A stretch of DNA of 64,000 nucleotides from Gammaproteobacteria bacterium MFB021 (GCA_000737985.1 JNVT01000071.1:1-64000), one strand, 5' to 3'; counted from the first letter of the stretch, positions 1 to 8,269 are shown. Numbers and translations: made by a program. Notes: a model not told the origin generated them from the letters alone.

Positions 1-177
1 AGGAGGAGTGCATCTGGCAGCATCGGTTCGAGTCGCTGGGCCAAGCCAGATCGGTGATCAGCCGATGGATGCGCTACTACAACGATGAACGGCCGCATCA
101 GTCTCTGGGCTATGTGGCTCCCCGAGCACACCCCGCACTAGTCGCGTAGGGTGTGCAGAAAACAGGGGGGCATTACA
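1..177 (+). mobile_element. Right end of an IS3-family insertion sequence (partial)
   Basis: The 3' end of an IS3-like transposase gene (3-149) is followed by about 28 bases of non-coding DNA ending in GGGGGCATTACA. Read inward this gives TGTAATGCCCCC, starting with the TG expected of an IS3-type terminal inverted repeat. The left end lies outside the window, so neither the matching repeat nor a target duplication can be checked; the exact boundary near 177 is inferred. Confidence 0.6.
3..149 (+). CDS. IS3-family transposase, C-terminal fragment (runs off the window start)
   Basis: Frame 3 reads 48 codons to a TAG stop and carries the C-terminal signature of IS3-type DDE integrases (rve domain): RWMRYYNDERPHQSLGY followed by a short Pro/Ala tail. 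The catalytic DDE residues would lie upstream, outside the window. The reading frame is open to the edge, so the element could be intact. It points toward the 3' end of the large glycosyltransferase gene, whose stop codon lies only about 40 bases beyond the IS end. Confidence 0.8.
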   Translation, partial: EECIWQHRFESLGQARSVISRWMRYYNDERPHQSLGYVAPRAHPALVA

Positions 178-182
178 ATGCC

Positions 183-212
183 CCACATGCTTATGTGGAG
201 CATATGATGCTC
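183..212. repeat. Two adjacent hairpins between the IS end and the glycosyltransferase stop
   Basis: CCACAT-GCTT-ATGTGG (183-198) is followed directly by GAGCAT-ATG-ATGCTC (198-212). They lie just past the stop of the minus-strand gene at 216, so they may end or protect its transcript. There is no T run, so a classical intrinsic terminator is not supported. Confidence 0.45.
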
Positions 213-215
213 AAG

Positions 216-3200
216 TTAAAAATTGGAAAGATAGTCAGCGTAGCTCTTTAGTGTCTTGTTGATGGCGGTATCAGTTGATATCAGAGACTCCTGAAGGCAT
301 TCGCGCAGGGCAAGACCGACGCTTTCGCTCACCTCAGGATTTTTGTTGTAAATTTCATCGATTGTCTTGCCTTCGTAAATTAGAATATTTTCGCCATCCA
401 CAAGAAGTTCTTGTGTGCGTTGGTTGATGTTGGAAATTACTGCGCAACCTGCGGCTCCGGCCGTGCGTAGACGTTCATGTAATAAGTCATGATATGTTGG
501 GAAGACGCTCAGCACGTAACGAGCCCGAGCGTAGAGTCCTTTGAGCTGATCAAATGGCTGTGCGCCGATGAACTGCCAGTGAGCAGTTATATTGTGCCCC
601 ACACAAGATTCAATCAGGCTTCTCTCTCTTTCACTGGCAAGAACGACAATGTTTATGTCGGTCTGGGTATTGGCGAGGAATCGTAGTGCTTCTCGCCGCT
701 TATTTCCTCTGATTACATTGTCAATTTGGCCTAGCAGATGGATCAACTTGTGATCTTCTGGGCGCCAAGGAAACTCTACGCTCCAAGAGTACCCAAAAAT
801 TTTCTGATATATCTCTCGAAATATCGATAGCAGAGACTGCGAGAAGTCGGAAAATCTCTCCATGACCGCTTCCACGAGCCTGACATAGTTAGCGCCATAG
901 TTTTTTGCTGTCTCTAGCAATTGATCATGATTTTCCTCTGCCTGAACAGCATAGGCAAAATTCATAGGTACCAGAATGTCTATGTCGCGCTGATGGTGGG
1001 GGCGCTCGCAGCCTGGGTATTCCTGACTTGCGGATTCCAGGCGTTCACGATTGATGAACTGTAGATCGGGGCGTAAGAATGAGAGCTCCTCTCCTAGAGA
1101 GCCGCGTGCCAAGAACAGTCCCTTAGAAAATGCGTTCTGTACTCTGTCTAGCATGAAATCGGCGTAGGGATGATCACTTATGGTTCCGATGATTGGACAT
1201 TCAAAAGTTTGGAATAAATTGGATTTTCCGTAGCCGCTGGCACTGATTGATGTATCGTAAAAACGGTTTCCACCTAGCATTACATGGGTTCTTGAAGCGG
1301 CGATTTCGATCAATGTTTTTGGAGTGGCTTCATTAGAAGCCAGCCATCGAACTTTGCAACCACCGGTCTCTAAAATGCGGTAAATATTGTAAAGTCCGCT
1401 GCGAATCAAGCCATGATTAGCCGCGTTGCCCGTATCGACAAAACATACTGTTTTACCGGAAAGGCTTCTCTTTAATTTATCAACCACGGCGATGCGCGAA
1501 TCGCCGAACTCCGCTGTCTCAACCTGCAAGGGTGTAGGTATGTTGCAGGCGGGTGGCTGCACCCAAACGTGATTAACAAGATAGCTATTAGCCAAGCTAT
1601 AATTAACTTGCTTTAGCAAGCTGCCGCTCGCATCCTTGAATCCATAGATGACGTGCAGCAGGAAAGCCAGCTTGATTCGCTGGCTATCGCTCAGGCTGGT
1701 CATGCGCGTCTGGTCGGGTAGCAACAGCGCCTGGGCGGACCATAGTTCGGAGGCGATCGCGTCAGCGGGGATCTCATCCATGAGCAGCGCGCTGCGATGC
1801 TGCTGATCGTGCAGGTGATAGAGGCGGAAGCCGTGCTCCCTGGCCCAGCGCTGAACCTCGCCGAGATCGGGCTGGCGCTCGTGGGTCGGCTGGAAGGCGA
1901 TCTTGACCTGAATCAGGAGCGCCGCGGCCAGCGACTGACTGCCATGGCTCAGAATGTCGGCAGCATCGCTGGCGTCGTCCAGCAGCAGCCAGTCCAGGGC
2001 CGGTAGACCTTCGATACTGTCCAGAGCCAGAGTGTCGAAGGCGGTTGGCTTGGTCGCTACCTGCGCTTGCTGTTCACTCCGGCTATCACCGTGGAGGGAA
2101 CTCGGCAAGTTGGGGCTCGGCGTGAACAGTGTGGCCGGTGAGCCCGTGCCGAGGCCGTGGCCGGCATAGTAATGTACGCGCTCGGCACGGCTCATGGGGT
2201 GATGGGCCGCGGCCCCTGACGGATCGAACACGATCAATTCTAGACGTTCGTCTCGCAGCAGTTTTTCGACGTTCTTATCGTTGAGTAGCTGGCCACCGTT
2301 GTCGATCGCGATGATCGGCTCCTCGAGCGGCCAGCCGAAGCCGTTATCCGTCTCGAGCGTTGGCGGGCGGGGCACTTCCACCGGCCCGTCGCGATCCTCG
2401 AAATAAGCACGTCCATGGCCGTCGAAGGTGAGGGCGGCCGGCTTCGCGCTTTCGCAATAGCGCTGCCAGACAGCCCTCAGTGCCTTGCGCAGATGGCGAC
2501 CGAACTTGGGCGCGTCACAGATCGGAGAGTGTTCGAGGTAGGTTCTCAGCGCCGCGCGGATCACCGCCAGGCTCGGCAGGTCGGATGCGAGTTCGATCAC
2601 TCGTTCGCGGAACGTTTCCCAGCTGTCCGTGACCAGTTCCGGCATGCCGGTATTCGACAAGTGCGTGGCGCTGTGCCGTCCGGCGAAGGTCGGCCCGACA
2701 TGCGTGACTACGGGGACGCCCATCAGCAGGGCTTCACAGGTCGTCAATCCACCTGAGTAGGGCCAAGTATCCAGCGCGATATCTACGCGGTTGTAACTTT
2801 CGAGTAGCTCCTTGTGGTCGGAGGGGCCTTCTAGCGTTACTCGGTCTCTGTTGATGCCGTGACGCTCAAGGGTCGAAATCACTCGCTCGCAGACTCTATG
2901 GCTGCTGTATTGTCCACCCTTCATAAAAAGGCGGCTGCCGGATACCCGATGCATCACCTTTGCCCATTCGGCCAGCAATACATCGTTGACCTTGGCAGGG
3001 TTGTTGAAGCAGCCGAAGGTTACGTAACCGTTGCTGATGGCTGGCAGCGATGTGATCGCGGGGGTATAGGCGGGCGGCGTATAGCAGATGTAGTCGTTGG
3101 GCAGGCGGATCAGCTTCTCGGTATAGAGGTGATCTACCCCGGGCGGCGTTTCATGAGAGTCGCTCAAGAAATAGTCGAATGCCTCGATACCCATGCTGCT

Positions 3201-4310
3201 GATCTGTGAACCGACCCATTTAACGATGATCGGCGCTGGCTTCATATCGATGACGGGTAACCGGCTCTGAGCGCCGTGGCCGGCCATGTCGATCAGAATA
3301 TCTATATCGTCGGCAAAAATTCTATCGGCAAGCTGTTGGTGATCCATGTGATAGCAGGGTATCCAGTGACAAACCTGTTTGATTTTCTCTGCAATCGGAT
3401 CGTGGGAGTCGTTGTCGGTGTACGCGTAAAGTTCGATATCGCTGGGCAAATTCGCTAGCGCGCTACTGCTCATCCAGCCGACAGGGTGAGAGCGAAAATT
3501 GCTCGAAAGAAGACCTACCTTGAGATTGCGCGACAGGGTGAGGTCCTTGCCGTCATGTGAGAACTGGGTGTCAGGTTTGAACCTATCGCGCCAGGCTCTG
3601 GATTTCTCGAGAATATCCGTGGCGGATGCCGCAGGATCGTAATGGTCGTTGATCAGATCGTTGGAATAAGCGGTATAGTACTGCTGGCTCAGCCGGAGGG
3701 CCTCGCCATAATAATGCCGCGCGCTCTCGAAGTCGGCCATATCCTTGTGATAATTGCCGAGCGTGTTGAGCACCTCGGGGTTTTCTGGCTGGAGCGACTG
3801 CAGTTTCTCCAGCATTTCCAGACCTTCTCGAAACCGAAATCGCTCCGAAGCAATGGTAATGCGTATGGTCAGTATTTCAGCAGCGGGGTGCCCAGCCTTT
3901 TCGGCCTCGACCAAGCTTTCTTCCGCGAGGTCATAATCACCACTATTGTAGAGCATGGTTGCCATATTGAAATGTGCCTGGGCGGCTTGGTCGTCCAATT
4001 CCAGGCCGAGGCGCTGCAATTCCAATGCTTGCTGCTTTTGCCCCTGGCTGAAGTATGCTCGCGACAGCGCCATCAGCACCAATGGATCGTCGGGAGTCAG
4101 CGCCTTAGCTCTCTCCAAGGAGGCGGTCGCGGCCGCAACGTCGCCGAGATAGAGCTGAGAATTCCCCAGCGCTTTCCAGCCGAAGGCATCCTGCGGGAAG
4201 CGCCTTGTCAGGCTTAAGGCATCTTTCTTGGCTTGCTGATAGTCACCGCGCCGATAGAGGTCCATGAAGCGCTTTTGTAGTGGGGCGGGGACGTTTTGGC
4301 TATGACTCAT
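216..4310 (-). CDS. TPR / O-GlcNAc-transferase-like (GT41) / FkbM-like / CgeB-like glycosyltransferase fusion, putative flagellin glycosyltransferase
   Basis: From the ATG at 4310 this is 1364 residues. TPR units fill about 10-230 (e.g. KALGNSQLYLGDVAAATASL). About 260-610 is a SPINDLY/OGT-type GT41 domain with FGCFNNPAKVND and the donor-site stretch LDTWPYSGGLTTCEALLMG. About 640-850 resembles the FkbM methyltransferase fold (LDSIEGLPALDWLLLDD, then FGEVxRW-like LGEVQRWAREHGF) but the acidic SAM-binding motifs look degenerate. About 940-1364 is a second, CgeB/GT4-like glycosyltransferase with HERLRTAGAAGCAVIS. The start at 4310 has GGAG upstream and MSHSQ; the longer frame to 4475 would run into the fliC terminator. 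It lies directly downstream of fliC on the same strand, so O-glycosylation of flagellin is the likely job (inference). The last third is clearly AT-richer than the rest. Confidence 0.85.
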   Translation of the reverse strand: MSHSQNVPAPLQKRFMDLYRRGDYQQAKKDALSLTRRFPQDAFGWKALGNSQLYLGDVAAATASLERAKALTPDDPLVLMALSRAYFSQGQKQQALELQRLGLELDDQAAQAHFNMATMLYNSGDYDLAEESLVEAEKAGHPAAEILTIRITIASERFRFREGLEMLEKLQSLQPENPEVLNTLGNYHKDMADFESARHYYGEALRLSQQYYTAYSNDLINDHYDPAASATDILEKSRAWRDRFKPDTQFSHDGKDLTLSRNLKVGLLSSNFRSHPVGWMSSSALANLPSDIELYAYTDNDSHDPIAEKIKQVCHWIPCYHMDHQQLADRIFADDIDILIDMAGHGAQSRLPVIDMKPAPIIVKWVGSQISSMGIEAFDYFLSDSHETPPGVDHLYTEKLIRLPNDYICYTPPAYTPAITSLPAISNGYVTFGCFNNPAKVNDVLLAEWAKVMHRVSGSRLFMKGGQYSSHRVCERVISTLERHGINRDRVTLEGPSDHKELLESYNRVDIALDTWPYSGGLTTCEALLMGVPVVTHVGPTFAGRHSATHLSNTGMPELVTDSWETFRERVIELASDLPSLAVIRAALRTYLEHSPICDAPKFGRHLRKALRAVWQRYCESAKPAALTFDGHGRAYFEDRDGPVEVPRPPTLETDNGFGWPLEEPIIAIDNGGQLLNDKNVEKLLRDERLELIVFDPSGAAAHHPMSRAERVHYYAGHGLGTGSPATLFTPSPNLPSSLHGDSRSEQQAQVATKPTAFDTLALDSIEGLPALDWLLLDDASDAADILSHGSQSLAAALLIQVKIAFQPTHERQPDLGEVQRWAREHGFRLYHLHDQQHRSALLMDEIPADAIASELWSAQALLLPDQTRMTSLSDSQRIKLAFLLHVIYGFKDASGSLLKQVNYSLANSYLVNHVWVQPPACNIPTPLQVETAEFGDSRIAVVDKLKRSLSGKTVCFVDTGNAANHGLIRSGLYNIYRILETGGCKVRWLASNEATPKTLIEIAASRTHVMLGGNRFYDTSISASGYGKSNLFQTFECPIIGTISDHPYADFMLDRVQNAFSKGLFLARGSLGEELSFLRPDLQFINRERLESASQEYPGCERPHHQRDIDILVPMNFAYAVQAEENHDQLLETAKNYGANYVRLVEAVMERFSDFSQSLLSIFREIYQKIFGYSWSVEFPWRPEDHKLIHLLGQIDNVIRGNKRREALRFLANTQTDINIVVLASERERSLIESCVGHNITAHWQFIGAQPFDQLKGLYARARYVLSVFPTYHDLLHERLRTAGAAGCAVISNINQRTQELLVDGENILIYEGKTIDEIYNKNPEVSESVGLALRECLQESLISTDTAINKTLKSYADYLSNF

Positions 4311-4442
4311 GAGCAGCAAAGCTCCGACAGAAGGTGAGAAGTCTTTCAAGCTTCTCATGTCTCGAGCAGTGCGAAGCGGCGAATAGTTGGCCTTGGTGGT
4401 GCCATTCTCGGTCGCGGGCTCTGGTGTGGCGTATAGGCAACG

Positions 4443-4468
4443 AAAAAGGCCGGCAAGATGCCGGCCTT
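4443..4468 (-). terminator. Intrinsic terminator of fliC
   Basis: On the minus strand GGCCGGCATCTTGCCGGCC forms a stem of 7-8 GC pairs followed by TTTTTCG. It sits about 30 bases past the fliC stop and before the ATG of the glycosyltransferase, so much fliC transcription should end here, with read-through feeding the next gene. Confidence 0.85.
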
Positions 4469-4496
4469 CCATCACTCATCACTCCCTGGGGAGGGA

Positions 4497-5399
4497 TTAA
4501 CGCAGCAGCGAGAGAACCGTCTGCGGGGTCTGGTTCGCCTGGGACAGAACCGAGGTGCCAGCCTGCTGCAGGATCTGCGCGCGGGTCATGTTCGACACTT
4601 CGGTAGCGTAGTCGGCATCTTCGATGCGCGAACGAGCTGCCGACAGGTTGGTCGAGGTGGTGGTGATGTTGTCGATAGCGGTTTCGAAACGGTTCTGGAC
4701 CGCACCGAGGTTGCTGCGCTCGCTGTCGACGTTGTTGAGCTTGTTGTCGAGAATGGCAAGCGCGTCGTCCGAGAGTACATCGAAGCCGGAGGTCTGGACG
4801 GTACGCGCGGAGCCGTTGACGGTAGTCTGGGTAACAGCGGTTGCACCGTCGGTTGTGTACATGTTCCAGCCACTACCAGAGCTAGCCGTACCGGATGCTT
4901 GTGCGCCACCGATGTTGATGCTGATGGTTTCGCCGTCGTTCGCACCGACCTGGATGCTGAACGAGGTTCCGGTTGTGCTGGCTGCCTCGAAGACGTTGGT
5001 ACCGTTGAAGGTAGTCTGTTTGGTGACGCGGTTGATCTCTTCCAGACGCTGGTTGACTTCCTTCTGGATGGAGTCGATGTCGTCGGCGCTGTTGGTGCCG
5101 TTCTGAGCCTGAACGGTCAGCTCACGGATGCGCTGCAGGTTGTCGTTGACCTGGTCAAGGGCGCCTTCGGCAGTCTGCGACAGCGAGATACCGTCGTTGG
5201 CGTTACGGCTAGCCTGGTTCAGACCGGTGATCTGGCTGCTCATGCGGTTGGCGATGGCCTGACCGGCGGCGTCGTCCTTGGCACTGTTGATACGCAGGCC
5301 GGAGGAGAGACGCTCCATGGCGGTCGAGAGCTGGCTCTGCGACTTGTTCAGGTTGTTCTGACCGATCAGCGCGGTGATGTTGGTATTGATAACTGCCAT
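4497..5399 (-). CDS. fliC: Flagellin
   Basis: 300 residues, a short flagellin. The N-terminal D0/D1 region (MAVINTNITALIGQNNLNKS, then SGLRINSAKDDAAGQAIANR) and the C-terminal D1/D0 region (SRIEDADYATEVSNMTRAQI, ending SLLR) are canonical. The variable D2/D3 centre is reduced to about residues 140-205 and is Ser/Thr/Ala/Gly-rich, offering many possible O-glycosylation sites. The start has AAAGGA eight bases upstream. A near-perfect sigma-28 promoter lies about 105 bases upstream and a strong terminator follows. The protein polymerises as the filament after export. No fliD or fliS capping/chaperone gene is nearby, which is unusual for a fliC locus. Confidence 0.98.
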   Translation of the reverse strand: MAVINTNITALIGQNNLNKSQSQLSTAMERLSSGLRINSAKDDAAGQAIANRMSSQITGLNQASRNANDGISLSQTAEGALDQVNDNLQRIRELTVQAQNGTNSADDIDSIQKEVNQRLEEINRVTKQTTFNGTNVFEAASTTGTSFSIQVGANDGETISINIGGAQASGTASSGSGWNMYTTDGATAVTQTTVNGSARTVQTSGFDVLSDDALAILDNKLNNVDSERSNLGAVQNRFETAIDNITTTSTNLSAARSRIEDADYATEVSNMTRAQILQQAGTSVLSQANQTPQTVLSLLR

Positions 5400-5478
5400 T
5401 GTCGTATTCCTTTCTCATAGTGAGAGGGCGATTTGGGCCTGATCCGCAGAACGTCGAATGGCTGTCGGATCCTGCTGC

Positions 5479-5496
5479 AACGGCCCCTTGGCCGTT
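5479..5496 (-). promoter_or_regulatory. 5'-terminal stem-loop of the fliC leader
   Basis: AACGGCC-CCTT-GGCCGTT is a perfect 7-bp hairpin placed just downstream of the expected sigma-28 start site (about 5497), so the messenger would begin within a few bases of a stable stem. A 5'-terminal hairpin of this kind is known to stabilise mRNAs such as ompA; that role here is inferred. Confidence 0.55.
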
Positions 5497-5503
5497 GTCC
5501 CAT

Positions 5504-5530
5504 TTATCGGCGCTACCCCGGGGAGCTTTA
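5504..5530 (-). promoter_or_regulatory. Sigma-28 (FliA) promoter of fliC
   Basis: On the minus strand TAAAGCTC, 11 bases, then GCCGATAA. The -10 is a perfect FliA consensus, the -35 keeps TAAAG, and the spacing is exactly 11. This places fliC in the late (class 3) flagellar genes. Confidence 0.92.
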
Positions 5531-5862
5531 GAAAAAGATTTGCGGTTTTTGTGAAAAAATGTGTCGAGGCTGATGTAGAGGGTGCGTGCGGTTACTGGCC
5601 GAGGAGTGGGGCGGGTCTCCTGCGAAAACAGTCGCTTGCCCGCCTTGTGGTACGGTGGGCACAAATGCCTGCGGCCGCGTCACGAGCAGTTTCTGTAAGG
5701 GGAGGCGTGGGGAGTCGATCAGCAATGACGAAAACGCAGTTCGGCAGTGCTGGCCATTCAAACCAGGTCAAAAGACGAGAGTCATATACCGTTGTTGCGT
5801 CGACTGAGTGCCGGCGAAACGGGTATTTCTTGGAAGAGCAAATCCTGGGGGGAGCAAAGACG
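5531..5862. other. 332-base gap between the fliC promoter and flgN, no gene recognised
   Basis: Reading frames here are short, lack start context and have no recognisable domain. A weak inverted repeat (GGGCGGG near 5610, CCCGCC near 5640) is the only structure seen; it could help end the flgMN transcript. Long plus-strand frames crossing this gap are antisense to flgN. Confidence 0.4.
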
Positions 5863-6315
5863 TCAGGCGCGGGAACTGATACCGCTGAAGTTCTTGGGCT
5901 TGGCCTGGCCGTTGCGGCCGTAGACGCTGCCACCCACGGCACGCTCGAGAAAATCGATGGCGCGCTGATTGTGTTCCATGCGCTGAGAAATGACGAAGCC
6001 GTTGAGACGGTTCATCTGCTTCAGGCGATCCGCTTGCTGGCGAATCTGCCCCCAGAGCTCGTCGGCGTCATGGCTGCTCGCCAACTGCTCGGCACCGCGA
6101 GCGCCATCCCCCAGGCCTTGGGCCTTTTGCGCTTCACGGCGCAGGTGTTCGAGCCGCTCGAGCTCGGAGAGTTGTGCTTGCTTGTGGGTCGCGAGGGCGT
6201 TGAGAACTTCGCCGTCGGCGCGGCCCTCCTTCAGGCACTCCCGTTCTGCCGTCAGCGTCTCCAGAAGCTGTTCGAGCTGATGCAGCTGTTCGGTGAGCAG
6301 GTCTGTGACGTTCAT
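5863..6315 (-). CDS. flgN: Flagellar export chaperone FlgN
   Basis: 150 residues, mostly heptad-rich alpha helix (LTEQLHQLEQLLETLTAERE, with repeated Leu/Glu/Gln), the usual size and all-helical character of FlgN. FlgN binds the C-terminal helices of FlgK and FlgL in the cytoplasm and delivers them to the export gate. It follows flgM by 44 bases on the same strand, the classic flgMN pair, presumably sharing the sigma-28 promoter at 6711-6737. A C-terminal motif NRLNGFVISQRMEHNQRAI matches the conserved FlgN end. Sequence is diverged, so the call rests on position plus fold. Confidence 0.9.
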   Translation of the reverse strand: MNVTDLLTEQLHQLEQLLETLTAERECLKEGRADGEVLNALATHKQAQLSELERLEHLRREAQKAQGLGDGARGAEQLASSHDADELWGQIRQQADRLKQMNRLNGFVISQRMEHNQRAIDFLERAVGGSVYGRNGQAKPKNFSGISSRA

Positions 6316-6359
6316 CTAAGGCTCTCGAGAAGGGTGTGCCAAATGGGGCGGCTGACCGT

Positions 6360-6638
6360 TCAGCCGCGCTCGTCGAGCATGTCGCGCACGCTCTGGATCA
6401 GGCCGTCGGCGATCTTGCCGGTATCGAGCTGCAGCGAGCCATCGGCGATAGCCTGACGGATCTCCGCCACCCGGGCGGTATCGATGTCGCCGCTAGCATT
6501 CTGAGTGTCGATCTGGCTCAGCGTGGTCTTGGAACCCGCCGGCGCTGCGGCGCTCTCGGCACTCTTGGCGTTACGCTTCGGGTCGAGGGCGTCGCTCTGC
6601 GTCAGGCGCGTCAGCGAGTTGGTCTGGTCGATCTTCAT
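6360..6638 (-). CDS. flgM: Anti-sigma-28 factor FlgM
   Basis: 92 residues, beginning MKIDQTNSLTRL. The C-terminal half has the sigma-28 binding helices (VAEIRQAIADGSLQLDTGKI, then ADGLIQSVRDML). FlgM holds FliA until the hook is complete and is then exported. The start has AAGGTG nine bases upstream. Its own late promoter lies 73-99 bases upstream, in addition to any read-through from flgA, giving the usual feedback by which active FliA replenishes its own inhibitor. Confidence 0.95.
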   Translation of the reverse strand: MKIDQTNSLTRLTQSDALDPKRNAKSAESAAAPAGSKTTLSQIDTQNASGDIDTARVAEIRQAIADGSLQLDTGKIADGLIQSVRDMLDERG

Positions 6639-6710
6639 GTCGTCACCTTTGGGCGATGCCCACGGTCATGTGCTTGCCGATAGGGTAGGGCCTTGGCCCG
6701 CTTGCAAGGA

Positions 6711-6737
6711 TTATCGGCAGCCATGGCCGAAACTGAA
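6711..6737 (-). promoter_or_regulatory. Sigma-28 promoter of flgMN
   Basis: On the minus strand TTCAGTTT, 11 bases, GCCGATAA. The -10 is a perfect FliA site with exact spacing; the -35 matches six of eight positions of TAAAGTTT. It lies between the flgA stop and the flgM start. Confidence 0.85.
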
Positions 6738-6797
6738 AGCCGGCCACGCAGAGTTTTGTCAAAAAAGTTTGCAATCAGGTATGCAGATTGTGTCGCC

Positions 6798-7565
6798 CTA
6801 GAAGTTGACCCTTAGCTGATCGGGGCCGGTGACCTGACCCTGCAGGATCTGGTTGCCTTCGGTCTTGAGGCGAATGGTATTGCCCATGCCACCATTTTCC
6901 AGCGCTTCCACGCTGCGACTGACGCGAAACCCCGGCCCCTGGGCGACCAGTACCACGGTGTCGCCGCGCTTGACCAGCCAAGGCTGCCTCACCATGGCGT
7001 CGGTGAGAGTCGCCCCGGCAGGGATGCGCCGTGTGGCGACGTGCCCGGCCGCATCGGCCATGGCGCTGAGATAGCCGCGCTGCAGGCGGGTAATATCCGA
7101 CGATTGCCATGTCAGCGCCGTGGCGTCGATGGGTTCTCCGGGCTCGAGCGAGCGAGCCGCCACCAGGTGCCTGACGCTCGCCGATACCGTTGCCTGGACG
7201 TAACGGGAACGCTCTTCCCCTTGGCAGTTGACCCCGACCGTGACGCGGCCCTGGGGTGTCCCCGGGCGCGGTAGAAACGGCTCCGGGGCCACGCAGGGGC
7301 CGAGACGGGTGGTGTTGTCGTGCACCTCCACACTGACTTGATCCCCCAGCGAGCGCGTCTGGGTGAGCAGGAAGCGCTTGACGCTGGCCGCCAAGGGGGC
7401 GGTGTCGGTGGTGTCTTGCGCCTGGGCGATCGAAGGTAGTGGCAGCAGGGCAAGCCCAAACAGCGTCAGCAGCAGCATGCCTGCGCCGGCGAGCAGTAGC
7501 CGGCGCAGGCGTGGGCGGCGCGCGAGCCAGACATCTTGTGGGTCTTCCGATCTAGACGCTGTCAT
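6798..7565 (-). CDS. flgA: Flagellar P-ring assembly chaperone FlgA
   Basis: From the ATG at 7565, 255 residues. An N-terminal hydrophobic segment (LLLAGAGMLLLTLFGLALLP) ending SIAQAQ acts as signal peptide. The C-terminal SAF domain carries ARSLEPGEPIDATALTW and RRIPAGATLTDAMVRQPWLV, followed by the FlgA end VKRGDTVVLVAQGPGFRVS. FlgA escorts FlgI in the periplasm during P-ring assembly. A longer frame to 7715 adds a non-conserved extension and was not used. It is divergent from flgB, the classic arrangement, so the 280-base space between them should hold both early promoters. Confidence 0.94.
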   Translation of the reverse strand: MTASRSEDPQDVWLARRPRLRRLLLAGAGMLLLTLFGLALLPLPSIAQAQDTTDTAPLAASVKRFLLTQTRSLGDQVSVEVHDNTTRLGPCVAPEPFLPRPGTPQGRVTVGVNCQGEERSRYVQATVSASVRHLVAARSLEPGEPIDATALTWQSSDITRLQRGYLSAMADAAGHVATRRIPAGATLTDAMVRQPWLVKRGDTVVLVAQGPGFRVSRSVEALENGGMGNTIRLKTEGNQILQGQVTGPDQLRVNF

Positions 7566-7730
7566 GGGGTGGATCCCGCTGCAGGCTTGGTGTCGGCATC
7601 GAAAAGAACGCACCGGCGAGGCGTGGCTATCACGCCCGGCGCGTACGGTTCTTCCCATCTTGGAGAGCGATTGTAGAGCGATAGGGTAGGGGGCATCGCA
7701 GGAAATGACGCGCAATTGACGGTCTGTTTA

Positions 7731-7752
7731 CGAGTTTACCATGCGTAACTCG
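7731..7752. promoter_or_regulatory. Inverted repeat in the flgA-flgB intergenic region
   Basis: CGAGTTTAC-CATGC-GTAACTCG is an imperfect dyad midway between the divergent flgA and flgB starts, just after a TTGACG hexamer (about 7715). It could be an operator for the flagellar regulator, but no known site is matched. Confidence 0.25.
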
Positions 7753-7845
7753 CCGCTATTCTCCACCCTGTCCAAGAAAGCTGGCGATGAAAGGCCATCA
7801 TGATCAGCCCCGTCACCGTCCAGCCATCATCAGGAGGTCATCGGC

Positions 7846-8265
7846 ATGTTCGACAAGTTGGAGAGTGCGCTGCGTTACCAGCAGGAGGCACTCAATCTGC
7901 GCGCCGAGCGCCAGAAGGTGCTGGCCAACAACATAGCCAATGCCGACACCCCCAACTTCAAGGCGCGCGACTTCGACTTTCGTGCCGAGCTCGATCGGGT
8001 CATGCAGCAGGGGCGTTTGGCAGGCGAGGGCGGTCTCTCGTTGAACCGCACGTCCAGCCGGCATATCGCCGCCGAGGGGCCCCGCCTCTCGGGCGTCGAT
8101 GACCTTCTTTACCGAGTGCCGGATCAGCCCAGTCTCGACGGCAACACCGTCGACATGAACCGTGAGCGTGCCGCTTTCGCCGATAACTCGGTCCGCTACC
8201 AGGCGGACGTCACCTTCGTCAGTCGCCGGATTCAGGGGCTGAAGAAGGCGATGCAACCGGAGTAA
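7846..8265 (+). CDS. flgB: Flagellar basal-body rod protein FlgB
   Basis: 139 residues. It has the N-terminal rod motif [20 protein letters not shown] and the helical C-terminus typical of proximal rod proteins. It starts with AGGAGG nine bases upstream. First gene of the plus-strand flgB-flgL run; FlgB, C and F build the proximal rod on the FliE/MS-ring platform. Confidence 0.97.
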   Translation: MFDKLESALRYQQEALNLRAERQKVLANNIANADTPNFKARDFDFRAELDRVMQQGRLAGEGGLSLNRTSSRHIAAEGPRLSGVDDLLYRVPDQPSLDGNTVDMNRERAAFADNSVRYQADVTFVSRRIQGLKKAMQPE

Positions 8266-8269
8266 ACCG

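Noticed and set aside
4458-5420. 320-codon plus-strand frame over fliC
   Set aside because: Antisense to a clear flagellin; Val/Gly/Asp-rich composition is the shadow of fliC codons.
5458-6456. 332-codon plus-strand frame over flgN
   Set aside because: Antisense to flgN and the fliC leader, no domain, no start context.
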